Shown in pieces: positions 1 to 8,682 of a stretch of 64,000 nt of DNA. A program made the translations under genes and the position numbers. The DNA lies in assembly GCA_964391805.1 (NCBI GenBank), contig CAYMNK010000005.1, positions 111,507 to 175,506 on the forward strand, in the 5' to 3' direction. The first letter of the stretch is position 1. The number at the start of each line of letters is the position of its first letter. The notes beneath the pieces are model-generated. The model searched no databases and was not told where the DNA came from. It saw only the letters and a list, made by a program, of their open reading frames with translations. This stretch comes from RUG14300 sp964391805. GTDB lineage: Bacteria; Bacillota; Clostridia; Christensenellales; CAG-1252.

Positions 1-855
1 TCTTATCAGTTTGATTCTGTGTTTTGCAAGGCTCTTTTCAAGTGCCATAGACGAGAACACAGTTCCTGCTATCGTTGTATTGATGAGTTTTCCGTTTTCC
101 AAATACTCCTTGGCTAAAATGTAGAGTATCATATCGCCGTCAAGTATTTCATTTTCTTCATCGATACACATTATCCTATCGCCGTCGCCGTCGAAAATAA
201 ATGCCAAATCTGCCTTTTTTTCTATTTTCTTCGCTTTTGCTTCATTAAGGAAAAATACACCGCATCCGTCATTAATATCTCCTTTTGCTCCTATAATCTG
301 TGTTGTTATCTTGGGATTGTTAAACACGAACGGCGCGGTTGTCGTCGTTGCGCCGTTAGCACAATCGAATAGCACAGATAGAGGTTTTTGCGGGCTGAGA
401 TGTTTGGATAATTCCTCAATATATAGCTTCCTTTCAATATCGGATCGAGGTGGCATCATTTCGTTTCTCATCGCGGGAGCGCTTTCAATTAGCTCTTCTA
501 TTCTGTATATAGTTTCGTCTCCGATTTTATATCCGTTTTTATCGAATACTTTTATTCCGTTATACTCCTTAGGGTTATGCGAAGCCGTGATCATTACGCC
601 TGCATCATAGTGACCGTTTTTTACCGCTTGAGATAAAGCGGGAGTAGGCATAATGCCTGCAATCGTCACCGTAGCTCCGCCGTGTATCACTCCCGATGCC
701 AATGATTTACGAAGAATAGGACTTGTACTCCTTGTATCTTCCGCTATTAGTATGTCGCTTGCAATCTTAGATAACGCAAAGCCTGTTTTATATGCAATTT
801 GTGTCAATTCTTCAGAATATAATCTTCTAATGCCGTCTGTTCCGAAATATTTCAT
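1..855 (-). CDS. glmM: Phosphoglucosamine mutase, N-terminal part (cut by window edge)
   Basis: Interconverts glucosamine-6-phosphate and glucosamine-1-phosphate on the way to UDP-GlcNAc for peptidoglycan. The reverse strand reads from ATG at 855 into base 1 without a stop, giving about 285 residues of a family usually near 450, so the C-terminal third lies outside. Visible landmarks are the N-terminal FGTDGIR motif, the phosphoserine loop TASHNP (about residue 100) and the metal-binding DGDGDR (about residue 240), in family order. FGTDGIRR replaces the more usual FGTDGIRG. The gene is divergent from rpmH; only a weak Shine-Dalgarno is visible upstream. A phosphomannomutase paralogue is the main alternative, but the FGTDGIR start favours GlmM. 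Confidence 0.9.
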   Translation of the reverse strand, partial: MKYFGTDGIRRLYSEELTQIAYKTGFALSKIASDILIAEDTRSTSPILRKSLASGVIHGGATVTIAGIMPTPALSQAVKNGHYDAGVMITASHNPKEYNGIKVFDKNGYKIGDETIYRIEELIESAPAMRNEMMPPRSDIERKLYIEELSKHLSPQKPLSVLFDCANGATTTTAPFVFNNPKITTQIIGAKGDINDGCGVFFLNEAKAKKIEKKADLAFIFDGDGDRIMCIDEENEILDGDMILYILAKEYLENGKLINTTIAGTVFSSMALEKSLAKHRIKLIR

Positions 856-995
856 ACTAACATACTATTCTCTTTTATTATAAATAATTCCATATTTATA
901 CTATCGTTTTTGCAAAAAACCATTCTTTTATTATTTTTTTTAGCCTCCAAATGAGGCAAAAATGATTAAAAATCAAAAAGATGACCAAAAAAATG

Positions 996-1024
996 TTGAC
1001 TAAAACAAATATATATTATATAAT
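996..1024 (+). promoter_or_regulatory. Promoter of the rpmH operon
   Basis: TTGACT (996-1001) and TATAAT (1019-1024) are separated by exactly 17 bases, a near-perfect sigma-A promoter, leaving a leader of about 60 bases before rpmH. The rest of the 856-1089 gap is AT-rich and contains no DnaA box, so I see no origin of replication here. Confidence 0.85.
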
Positions 1025-1089
1025 CTAAGGGCTTGTGTTTAACACGAGAATTTTTTTAACGTAAAAATCTATATAAGCGAGGATATATT

Positions 1090-1230
1090 ATGGCAATGTT
1101 TAGAACATATCAACCCAAGAAGAGACACCGTTCAATGGTACACGGTTTCCGTCAAAGAATGTCCACCAAAGGTGGCAGAAACGTTTTAGCAAGAAGACGC
1201 GCTAAGGGCAGAAAGAAACTTTCCGCATAG
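1090..1230 (+). CDS. rpmH: 50S ribosomal protein L34
   Basis: A 46-residue, strongly basic protein of the large ribosomal subunit. It has the L34 signature: a RTYQPKKR start, then HGFRQRM, GGRNVLARRRAKGRKKLSA at the end, and the expected length. ATG at 1090 follows a modest GAGG; an in-frame ATG at 1096 is the alternative start and would remove two residues. It is first in the operon, directly behind the strong promoter at 996, and is followed eight bases later by rnpA, the usual bacterial order. Confidence 0.96.
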   Translation: MAMFRTYQPKKRHRSMVHGFRQRMSTKGGRNVLARRRAKGRKKLSA

Positions 1231-1237
1231 TAAGTCG

Positions 1238-1570
1238 ATGCAACGACAGTACCGTTTAACCAATCGACGCAGCTTCGACTATATCTACAAACACGGTAAG
1301 TGTTATAATGATAATTTGTTTACTCTCGTTTGTTTGGAAGGTAAATATCCATCATTCAGAGTAGGTTTTGTTACGGGTAAAAAGGTCGGTAAAAGCGTTA
1401 TTCGCAATAAGGTTCGCCGTAGAATGAGGGAAGCATTCCGTTGTTTCAAGGTTGAAGGATATAATTCCTATATACTTGTGGCTCATTCTCGTGCGAGCGA
1501 AGCGACATTCGATGAGGTGAAGGAATCTGTCGGTATTTTATTATCAAAAGCCGGGAAGTTAGTTCAATGA
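1238..1570 (+). CDS. rnpA: Ribonuclease P protein component
   Basis: Protein subunit (110 residues) that assists the catalytic RNA of RNase P in removing 5' leaders from pre-tRNAs. It shows the expected features: an N-terminal LTNRRSFDYIY region that contacts the substrate, a central VGFVTGKKVGKSVIRNK stretch, and the basic RNR-type helix RNKVRRRMREAFR around residue 60. Length is typical. The stop codon overlaps the yidD start by four bases (ATGA), indicating translational coupling. The RNase P RNA gene itself is not in this window. Confidence 0.96.
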   Translation: MQRQYRLTNRRSFDYIYKHGKCYNDNLFTLVCLEGKYPSFRVGFVTGKKVGKSVIRNKVRRRMREAFRCFKVEGYNSYILVAHSRASEATFDEVKESVGILLSKAGKLVQ

Positions 1571-1809
1571 AAGCACTTGCCAGGTTTTTGTTAAAATTTT
1601 ATAAAAAGTATATTTCTAACGCAATCTCTGCGTCGTGTATTTATACTCCGACATGCTCGTCATATACCTATCAAGCGATAGAAAAGTACGGATTTTTCAT
1701 CGGTTGCTTTAAGGGCGGACTGAGAATTTTGAGATGTAATCCGTTTGCTAAAGGCGGTTTTGATCCCGTTAGAGAGAATTATAGAGGAAAAGCAAAATGG
1801 TTAATTTAG
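1567..1809 (+). CDS. yidD: Membrane protein insertion efficiency factor YidD
   Basis: Small (80 residues) membrane-associated protein that supports YidC-dependent insertion of inner-membrane proteins. It carries the conserved YKKYIS, CIYTPTCSSYTYQAIEKYG and RILRCNPFAKGGFDPV blocks, including the paired cysteines of the YidD signature. It overlaps rnpA by four bases upstream and yidC by thirteen bases downstream, so the three genes are tightly coupled. The function is assigned from family and context; the precise biochemical role of YidD is not settled. Confidence 0.93.
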   Translation: MKALARFLLKFYKKYISNAISASCIYTPTCSSYTYQAIEKYGFFIGCFKGGLRILRCNPFAKGGFDPVRENYRGKAKWLI

Positions 1810-2975
1810 AATTTTTATTTTCCCAAGCTCCCCAAATCACCAATTGGATCGGTAAACTTATTTATATGCTTTACGAGGCAATCGGTAATTTCGGTTGGAC
1901 GGTCGTAATCTTCACCTTATGTTTGAAGGTGATTGTTTCTCCCCTCGATATTTGGCAAAAGAAGGTTACGAGGAAAAATAATATTGCAATGAAGAGGATG
2001 GAAAAGCCCATGGCTCAACTCCGTGACGCATATCAGGACGATCCTCGTATGTTGCAAACCAAACAAATGGAACTTTATAAGCAGTACGGCTATTCCACCT
2101 TTGGAGCATGCCTACCCAGTTTGGTGACGATGATTATATTCTTCGTTATTTTTCAAGGCTTCAACGCAACCTGTAAATACGAAAACCAAATGATGGTTTA
2201 CGATCTTGCACAATCTTACGAATCACTCGTGGTCAATACTGGGCTTATTGACGGTAAAATACAAGATCTGTTTTTAGAAGAAAACAAGGATGCATACGAT
2301 ACACTTGTTCGCTACGGCGTAGACGTTGAGCAATATAGGGATCGTACCGAATTCACCGATGAAGAAGTCGACGAGTTTATCGATTCCATCATGTTAGCCG
2401 CATACGATGCCAATTCTGTCACCGATAAAGGTGTTAAAAAATGGGAGTGGCTGTGGGTAGATAACGTATTTATGGGTGATTCATGGCACGACACAGTACC
2501 TACACTTGAAACATACGTAGGTACCGGTTTGGGTAAGTTAAATTCATCCTTGCCCGATTGTAACTTTAGAGTTCGCGCAAAATATAATTCGAATATATAT
2601 AACGCACTGTTAGCACCTGCTCAAGCGAAATATAATAAAACCAAAACTTTCGATATCAAGAATTGGAACGGCTATTTGATTCTTCCTCTTCTTTCTATCG
2701 CTTTATCAATTCTTTCCACAAAGCTTTTGCGTGCCGGTACGCCTAAGACACAGTCTTATGATGCTAACGGTAACGCCATCGATACGGATAAGCAAATGAG
2801 AATGATGAATTGGTTTATGCCTATTATGATCGGTGTATTCAGTTTGTTCTACACGGCTGCGTTTACGATATACATGTTCTTCAGTTCGTTGATAACGGTT
2901 ATATTCAATTTAGTATATAATGCCGTTTCCAAGAAGAAGGACGCTGAAATGGAAGAAGGAATCATTAAGAGGTAA
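1797..2975 (+). CDS. yidC: Membrane protein insertase YidC/Oxa1 family
   Basis: Inserts and folds membrane proteins, alone or with the Sec translocon. The N-terminal half has the Oxa1-type core: a first membrane segment near residues 15-45, a cytoplasmic hairpin (KKVTRKNNIAMKRM to KQYGYS) and a second segment with a LPSLVTMIIFF stretch. Two further hydrophobic segments lie at about 290-310 and 335-370. At 392 residues it is much longer than usual Gram-positive YidC (about 210-290), because roughly 160 mostly hydrophilic residues (about 135-290) separate the second and third hydrophobic segments. There is no N-terminal lipobox. The start lies inside the end of yidD. Confidence 0.92.
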   Translation: MVNLEFLFSQAPQITNWIGKLIYMLYEAIGNFGWTVVIFTLCLKVIVSPLDIWQKKVTRKNNIAMKRMEKPMAQLRDAYQDDPRMLQTKQMELYKQYGYSTFGACLPSLVTMIIFFVIFQGFNATCKYENQMMVYDLAQSYESLVVNTGLIDGKIQDLFLEENKDAYDTLVRYGVDVEQYRDRTEFTDEEVDEFIDSIMLAAYDANSVTDKGVKKWEWLWVDNVFMGDSWHDTVPTLETYVGTGLGKLNSSLPDCNFRVRAKYNSNIYNALLAPAQAKYNKTKTFDIKNWNGYLILPLLSIALSILSTKLLRAGTPKTQSYDANGNAIDTDKQMRMMNWFMPIMIGVFSLFYTAAFTIYMFFSSLITVIFNLVYNAVSKKKDAEMEEGIIKR

Positions 2976-2977
2976 CT

Positions 2978-3661
2978 ATGGTATCTATAGAAAAAGAAGG
3001 AAGGAATGTTGAAGTTGCCATATCCAACGGATTGGAACAACTCGGTGTTGAGAGAGAAGAAGTAATAATCGAAGTAATCAAGGAAGGCGGACTGTTTTCC
3101 AAGGCTAAGGTAAGATTGACCGTTAAGGCAACTCCTGCTGACGAACTTTGCGAATATGTCGAAGGTTTATTGAGATACATGGGTTTGGATTGCTCCTGTG
3201 TCGTAGTTGAAAAGGAAGGTACATTATACTGTGATATAAGCGGTAAAGATAGCCCAATTGCTATAGGATATCGCGGTGAAGTTTTATCGGCAATTCAGTA
3301 TTTGGCTACCATTTATTTGAATAGAAACAATAAGAGTAATCTAAAACTTATCGTCGATGTCGAAGGTTATCGCGACCGTAGACGTCAAACCCTTATCCTT
3401 CTTGCTAAGAGATTGGCAGATAAGGCAATTGCGTCGGGTTCGGCGGTTGATCTCGAGCCGATGAATACAATTGATAGACGTTCTATTCACGAGGCATTGG
3501 CAGAAGACGATAGAGTTACCACAGAATCAAAGGGAGACGAACCTAATCGTTATGTAAGTATCGTCCCCAAAGAAAAGGAAATTTCCTACGGAACGAGTAA
3601 CAGTTTCAAAAAGTCGGGATTTAAAACCCGTTCGTTCGGACAAAAGAAAAAAAGATTTTAA
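2978..3661 (+). CDS. khpB: RNA-binding protein KhpB (Jag)
   Basis: A 227-residue protein with the three-part Jag architecture: an N-terminal Jag domain (about 1-50, with the GGLFSKAKVRLTV motif), a KH domain (about 60-140, with IGYRGEVLSAIQYL), and an R3H-like domain ending near 200, followed by a basic tail rich in K, S and F. In Gram-positive bacteria KhpB pairs with KhpA to bind RNA and influence cell elongation and division. The KH loop reads GYRG rather than the common GKRG. It starts two bases after yidC, its usual partner. Confidence 0.92.
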   Translation: MVSIEKEGRNVEVAISNGLEQLGVEREEVIIEVIKEGGLFSKAKVRLTVKATPADELCEYVEGLLRYMGLDCSCVVVEKEGTLYCDISGKDSPIAIGYRGEVLSAIQYLATIYLNRNNKSNLKLIVDVEGYRDRRRQTLILLAKRLADKAIASGSAVDLEPMNTIDRRSIHEALAEDDRVTTESKGDEPNRYVSIVPKEKEISYGTSNSFKKSGFKTRSFGQKKKRF

Positions 3662-3683
3662 TTATTAATATAAGAGGCTGTCG

Positions 3684-4991
3684 ATGAGTATTATTGCAGG
3701 TATATCTACGCCTATTGGAAACGGAGCGATTAGTATCGTGCGTATGTCCGGAGAGGGCGCGCTTGAAATTGCGCTCCGTTTTTTTTCGTGTAAACGAATT
3801 AGAGAAGGTGAATTGATACCTAATTATATGTATCTTGGAAGTTTTCACGGTGATAATTTCAAGGATCGCTGCCTTTTTGTATATTTCAAAGCCCCTCGAA
3901 CTTATACCGGAGAAGATTTGGTTGAATTTCATCTTCACGGCGGAGTAACCGTTACACAAAAAGTTTTACACACCTTATTGCAAAATGGGGCGGTAATGGC
4001 AGAGAACGGCGAATTTACCAAGCGTGCATTTCTTAACGGCAAGATCGGCTTAGACGAAGCCGAAGGTATTTTAGGTATCATTAATGCCGAAAGCGAAACA
4101 GAAATAAGCGCGGCATACAGCGTTATGCAAGGTACGGTCTCTAAAAGGGTTAAACCAATTGCCGATAGACTTTTGAGCGTGGTAAGTATGCTTGAAGCGT
4201 GGTTCGATTATCCTGAGGAAATGGAAGACGAAGTTAATTCCGACGTTTTTCCCGAATTAGAGTCAATTAAGGTGGATATAGAAGCATTATTATCCACAGC
4301 TAAGCAAGGCAGAATGGTTCATAACGGCATATCTGTTGCCCTTGTGGGTAGACCTAACGTCGGTAAATCGTCATTACTCAACGCATTTTTGAGAGAAGAG
4401 CGCGCGATAGTTACCGATATTCCAGGTACTACAAGAGATACCATTGCCGAAAGTATAGTTTATAAGGGAGTGCGTATCAATTTATTAGATACGGCAGGCA
4501 TTCGCGAAAGCACCGATATAGTGGAGTGCAAGGGAATAGAGCGTTCTTTAGATGCAGTTGCTAAGGCTGATATCGTAATTTACGTATTGGACGCGTCGAT
4601 ATCCGAAATACCCGATGAAACAATGATCGAGGGTGCGCATGGTAAAATAATCTACGTCAATAACAAGGTAGATTTAGCAGAGGGAAATGGTGAATACCGC
4701 AATGTTTCTGCCCTTAAACGTATAGGTATAGACGAATTGCTCGATGAAATAGTTAGTGCAGTAGGCGATAAAAGAATGTACGGAGAAATGCTTACAGTCG
4801 ATCGTCACATATCCGCTGTATCGTCGGCATTGGACAGTTTGAATAATGCCTTAAATAATCGCTTTGCATCTTTTGATTGCTTGTTAGTCGACCTTAAAGA
4901 ATGTTTAACCGCTTTATTGGAAATTGACGGAGGAGCGGCCTCCGAAAAGATAATTGACGATATATTCTCGCGTTTTTGCGTAGGTAAATAG
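3684..4991 (+). CDS. mnmE: tRNA-modifying GTPase MnmE
   Basis: With MnmG it installs the cmnm5 group on wobble uridine 34 of certain tRNAs. The 435-residue protein has the folate-binding N-terminal domain (GAISIVRMSG, GEDLVEFHLHGG), a helical domain, and an inserted G domain with GRPNVGKSS (about residue 220), the PGTTRD switch, DTAGIR and NKVD. The C-terminus ends FCVGK, where the catalytic cysteine of the FC(I/V)GK motif lies. It is coupled to mnmG three bases downstream. All key motifs are intact. Confidence 0.97.
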   Translation: MSIIAGISTPIGNGAISIVRMSGEGALEIALRFFSCKRIREGELIPNYMYLGSFHGDNFKDRCLFVYFKAPRTYTGEDLVEFHLHGGVTVTQKVLHTLLQNGAVMAENGEFTKRAFLNGKIGLDEAEGILGIINAESETEISAAYSVMQGTVSKRVKPIADRLLSVVSMLEAWFDYPEEMEDEVNSDVFPELESIKVDIEALLSTAKQGRMVHNGISVALVGRPNVGKSSLLNAFLREERAIVTDIPGTTRDTIAESIVYKGVRINLLDTAGIRESTDIVECKGIERSLDAVAKADIVIYVLDASISEIPDETMIEGAHGKIIYVNNKVDLAEGNGEYRNVSALKRIGIDELLDEIVSAVGDKRMYGEMLTVDRHISAVSSALDSLNNALNNRFASFDCLLVDLKECLTALLEIDGGAASEKIIDDIFSRFCVGK

Positions 4992-4994
4992 TAT

Positions 4995-6848
4995 ATGGAT
5001 AAGTTTTTTGATGCAGTAGTAATAGGCGCAGGTCACGCAGGGTGCGAGGCGGCGTTGGCAATAGCAAGGATGGGTAAGACCGTCCTTTTGACTGCGACCG
5101 AAGAAGAAACGGTAGCATATATGCCTTGTAATCCGCATATCGGTGGCACGGGTAAGGGCCATTTAGTTCGCGAAATAGACGCCTTGGGCGGTGAAATGGG
5201 CATTAATGCCGATAAAACGCTTTTACAAATCAAAATGCTCAACACCACTAAAGGTCCTGCCGTACAAAGTTTAAGAGGACAAGCCGATAAGAGTGCATAT
5301 CACAAAAGCATGCTCCAAACACTTCGCAATCAAGAAAATCTTACCCTCGATTTCGGAGAAGTTACCGCCGTACACGAAATAGACGGCGCTGTTAATTCGA
5401 TCACCTTTAACGGCGAAGAGATTAAAACCAATGCCGTAATCGTTTGCGCAGGCGTTTACATGAACGCAAGGATAATAAGAGGCGACGAAGAATATTTCGA
5501 AGGTCCGTCCGGATTCCGTCCTTCATTAGAATTAAGTAAGCAATTACAAGAAATCGGTATTCGATTCCGTAGATTTAAAACAGGCACTCCTGCCAGAATT
5601 TATAGAGACAGTATCGATTTTTCCTTGATGGAAAAAGAAGACGGAGAGGATAGCGTATATAGTTTTTCGTGTCTATCGGATACTAAACTTGTAGAACAAT
5701 TTCCTTGCTACTTAACCTATACCAACGAAGAAACACATAGAATAATTAGAGAAAACATCCATAGAGCACCCATGTATAACGGCGCAATCAAGGGTACGGG
5801 ACCGAGATATTGCCCGTCCATCGAAGATAAGGTAATGCGTTTTTACGATAAACCTCGTCATCAAATATTCGTCGAACCCGAAAGTGCCGATAGTGATTTG
5901 ATGTATATACAGGGTATGAGTTCATCTATGCCACGCGATGTACAGGAATTAATGTACCATTCGGTTAAGGGATTGGAACATTGTAGATTCGCTAAATATG
6001 CATATGCTATCGAGTACGACTGCATCGATCCGCTTCAATTAAAAACAACATTGGAGAGTAAGGCAATATGCGGATTATTCTTCGCAGGACAGGTTAATGG
6101 TAGTAGCGGATACGAAGAAGCGGGTGCACAAGGCTTAATTGCCGGTATCAATGCTAAGCGTTATCTCGATAACGAAAAACCTTTGATTTTATCGAGATCG
6201 GATGCTTATATAGGTGTTTTAATAGACGATTTGGTCACATTAGGAACAAATGAGCCTTATAGAATGATGACCGCAAGATGCGAATATAGATTGACACTTA
6301 GACAAGATAATGCCGATAGGCGTTTGACCGAAATCGGTAGAGAATACGGGCTTGTAGACGATTATAGATATCAAGCGTACCTCAATAAACAAAAAGAGTG
6401 GCAACGTGTTGCAAGCCTTCTCGAAAATTTGCTCATCAAAGCCGAAGTAGCATCTCCAATAGTCGAAAGAGGCGGTGAACATCCATTAACTCAGTCGATA
6501 AAAGCAAGTGATCTATTGAAACATAACGGAGTCAGCTATAAGGACCTCATGATGCTTCCCGAATTGCAGTCGGTTAGCGAATCCATATTAATGGAAGTTG
6601 CCGTTGAAATCAAATATCAGGGATATCTCAAAAAAGAGCGTGTAGCAATAAAAGAAGCGCAAAAAATGGAAGATAGAATTATCCCTGACGATATCGATTA
6701 TAAATCCATTACCAACCTTAGACTCGAAGCAAGACAAAAACTTACCGATGTAAGACCACGCACTTTAGGTCAAGCTGCCCGTATCAGCGGTGTCAGCCCT
6801 GCCGATATCAACGTATTGATTATAGAATTATTGAAGAGAGGTAACTGA
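4995..6848 (+). CDS. mnmG: tRNA uridine-5-carboxymethylaminomethyl modification enzyme MnmG
   Basis: FAD-dependent partner of MnmE in U34 tRNA modification. The 617-residue sequence begins with a Rossmann dinucleotide-binding motif (GAGHAGCEAALA), then CNPHIGGTGKGHLVREIDALGGEMG, the FRRFKTGTPAR block, and the GSSGYEEAGAQGLIAGINA FAD-binding region. The C-terminal helical domain that contacts MnmE and tRNA (INVLIIELLKRG at the end) is present. Length matches the family. It lies directly between mnmE and rsmG with one- to three-base gaps. Confidence 0.97.
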   Translation: MDKFFDAVVIGAGHAGCEAALAIARMGKTVLLTATEEETVAYMPCNPHIGGTGKGHLVREIDALGGEMGINADKTLLQIKMLNTTKGPAVQSLRGQADKSAYHKSMLQTLRNQENLTLDFGEVTAVHEIDGAVNSITFNGEEIKTNAVIVCAGVYMNARIIRGDEEYFEGPSGFRPSLELSKQLQEIGIRFRRFKTGTPARIYRDSIDFSLMEKEDGEDSVYSFSCLSDTKLVEQFPCYLTYTNEETHRIIRENIHRAPMYNGAIKGTGPRYCPSIEDKVMRFYDKPRHQIFVEPESADSDLMYIQGMSSSMPRDVQELMYHSVKGLEHCRFAKYAYAIEYDCIDPLQLKTTLESKAICGLFFAGQVNGSSGYEEAGAQGLIAGINAKRYLDNEKPLILSRSDAYIGVLIDDLVTLGTNEPYRMMTARCEYRLTLRQDNADRRLTEIGREYGLVDDYRYQAYLNKQKEWQRVASLLENLLIKAEVASPIVERGGEHPLTQSIKASDLLKHNGVSYKDLMMLPELQSVSESILMEVAVEIKYQGYLKKERVAIKEAQKMEDRIIPDDIDYKSITNLRLEARQKLTDVRPRTLGQAARISGVSPADINVLIIELLKRGN

Positions 6849-6849
6849 T

Positions 6850-7536
6850 ATGACTATTCAAGAAATACTTTCATCCTTCGATATAACTGTAAGCAATTTA
6901 CAAAAAGAAAAGCTCGACACGTTCTATTCACTGCTCGTCGAATGGAATGAAAAAATGAATCTTACAGCGATAACCGATTATGACGAGGTTCTTATAAAGC
7001 ACTTCGCCGATAGCATTATCGGGTTGCCCTATATGAATGGTAAAACGTGTGATGTCGGTGCAGGTGCAGGATTTCCGTCCATTCCTTTATCGGTAATGGG
7101 CGTAGACGGAATGGTTTTAGCGGATAGCTTGGCTAAACGTATAAACTTCCTTAACGAGGTTATAGATAAACTCGATTTGAATTGCACTGCGGTTCATATT
7201 AGAGCGGAAGATATGGGTAGAGGTGCGTACAGAGAGAGTTTCGATACCGTTACAGCAAGAGCGGTTGCAAACACTCAAACATTGGTTGAATACTTGTTAC
7301 CATTGGTTAAAGTAGGCGGTAAAGCGGTGCTATATAAGAGCGGAGATGTTGACGAAGAACTGAAAAACAGCGAGTTCGCCATAACAAAACTCGGCGGTAA
7401 AATAGAAAAAGTTGTGCGTTATGAGTTGTGCGGAATGGAACGCAGTTTGGTAATTATTGATAAAATATCCGCTACACCTAAGGCATATCCGAGATCGGGT
7501 AATAAACCAAGAACACAACCATTGACTAAAAAATAA
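6850..7536 (+). CDS. rsmG: 16S rRNA (guanine527-N7)-methyltransferase RsmG
   Basis: Methylates G527 of 16S rRNA using S-adenosylmethionine. The 228-residue protein has the N-terminal helix with YSLLVEWNEKMNLTAI, the SAM-binding loop CDVGAGAGFPSIPLSV (about residue 75) and the VTARAVA block. A basic tail (PRSGNKPRTQPLTKK) ends the protein. It follows mnmG after a single base. In many Bacillota parA/parB follow rsmG; here prfB and tsaD come instead, so this copy of the gidB region is not linked to a partition locus within the window. Confidence 0.95.
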   Translation: MTIQEILSSFDITVSNLQKEKLDTFYSLLVEWNEKMNLTAITDYDEVLIKHFADSIIGLPYMNGKTCDVGAGAGFPSIPLSVMGVDGMVLADSLAKRINFLNEVIDKLDLNCTAVHIRAEDMGRGAYRESFDTVTARAVANTQTLVEYLLPLVKVGGKAVLYKSGDVDEELKNSEFAITKLGGKIEKVVRYELCGMERSLVIIDKISATPKAYPRSGNKPRTQPLTKK

Positions 7537-7572
7537 CGAATAATTCAATAATAATTAAGGAGACTGAATACA

Positions 7573-8682
7573 TTGATAGATATAGATGCTTTACGAAATA
7601 ATCTAAACGACCTTAAAACGCTTGTCAAAGAGTTGGGCGTATCTATTAATATATCCAAACTCGAAAGCGAGTTGGTAGAACTCGAGAAAAAACAGGAAAA
7701 TCCCGATATTTGGTCCAATGTCAAAGAAGCTCAAGCTGTCATGCAACAAGCCAAAAGATTATCCAATAGGATAAATTCATATAAGAAACTATCTTCAGGT
7801 ATCGATGAAAACTTGGAATTAATTGCGATGATCGAATCATTGGGCGAATATGACGAATTGGAATCCGTGCAAACGTCGTATAAAGATCTGAAATCGACTG
7901 CCGAAAAAATGCGTTTAGAAACCTATCTATCGGGCGAATACGACGCTTGTAACGCAATTCTTGCCATTCACCCGGGCGCCGGCGGTACCGATTCGCAGGA
8001 TTGGGCTGAAATGTTATACCGTATGTATACAAGATATGCAGAGAAAAAAGGATTTACATGTCAATTAATTGACCTATTACCAGGCGAAGAGGCAGGTATC
8101 AAGAGTGTAACTTTTGAGGTAAGCGGTGATATGGTATACGGTTATCTCAAATCGGAAAGAGGTGTACATCGTTTAATACGTATGTCACCGTTCAATTCGG
8201 ACGGATTACGTCACACATCATTCGCTTCACTTGACGTAATGCCGATTATAGAAGACAATTCGGTTATTGAAATCAAGCCCGAGGATCTCAAAATCGATAC
8301 TTATCGTTCGGGCGGGGCGGGCGGTCAACACGTCAACCGTACCGACAGTGCCGTACGAATTACCCATATACCGACAGGCATAGTTACTCAGTGCCAAAAC
8401 GAGCGTTCTCAAATACAAAATCGCGAAGTTGCAATGAAAATGCTGAGAGCACGGCTTGCTGAACGGAAGGAAAAAGAAAACCTCGAACGCAATAAAGCAA
8501 TAAGAGGCAATATGAAAAAAATAGAATGGGGCAGTCAAATCAGAACATACACGTTCCAGCCCTACACGATGGTCAAGGACGAACGAACGGGTATGACGAC
8601 ATACAACGTCGACGACGTAATGGACGGAGATATAGACTGTTTTATAGACGAATATCTTAAGAGATCGGTGTCAAATGAATAA
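7573..8682 (+). CDS. prfB: Peptide chain release factor 2
   Basis: Terminates translation at UAA and UGA codons. The 369-residue sequence has the release-factor-2 recognition tripeptide SPF (RMSPFNSDG) and the catalytic GGQ loop (GGAGGQHVNRTDSAV). I place the start at TTG 7573: AAGGAG at 7557-7562 lies ten bases upstream, and the reading frame from there aligns with the normal RF2 N-terminus. The CTTTGA +1 frameshift site that autoregulates many prfB genes is absent; the frame runs uninterrupted through that region (GVSINISKLE). It overlaps tsaD by eight bases. Confidence 0.95.
   Translation: MIDIDALRNNLNDLKTLVKELGVSINISKLESELVELEKKQENPDIWSNVKEAQAVMQQAKRLSNRINSYKKLSSGIDENLELIAMIESLGEYDELESVQTSYKDLKSTAEKMRLETYLSGEYDACNAILAIHPGAGGTDSQDWAEMLYRMYTRYAEKKGFTCQLIDLLPGEEAGIKSVTFEVSGDMVYGYLKSERGVHRLIRMSPFNSDGLRHTSFASLDVMPIIEDNSVIEIKPEDLKIDTYRSGGAGGQHVNRTDSAVRITHIPTGIVTQCQNERSQIQNREVAMKMLRARLAERKEKENLERNKAIRGNMKKIEWGSQIRTYTFQPYTMVKDERTGMTTYNVDDVMDGDIDCFIDEYLKRSVSNE

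Noticed and set aside
4290..4298. Perfect DnaA box TTATCCACA
   Set aside because: It lies alone inside mnmE coding sequence, with no cluster of boxes and no dnaA nearby; the 856-1089 gap has none. No origin can be supported.
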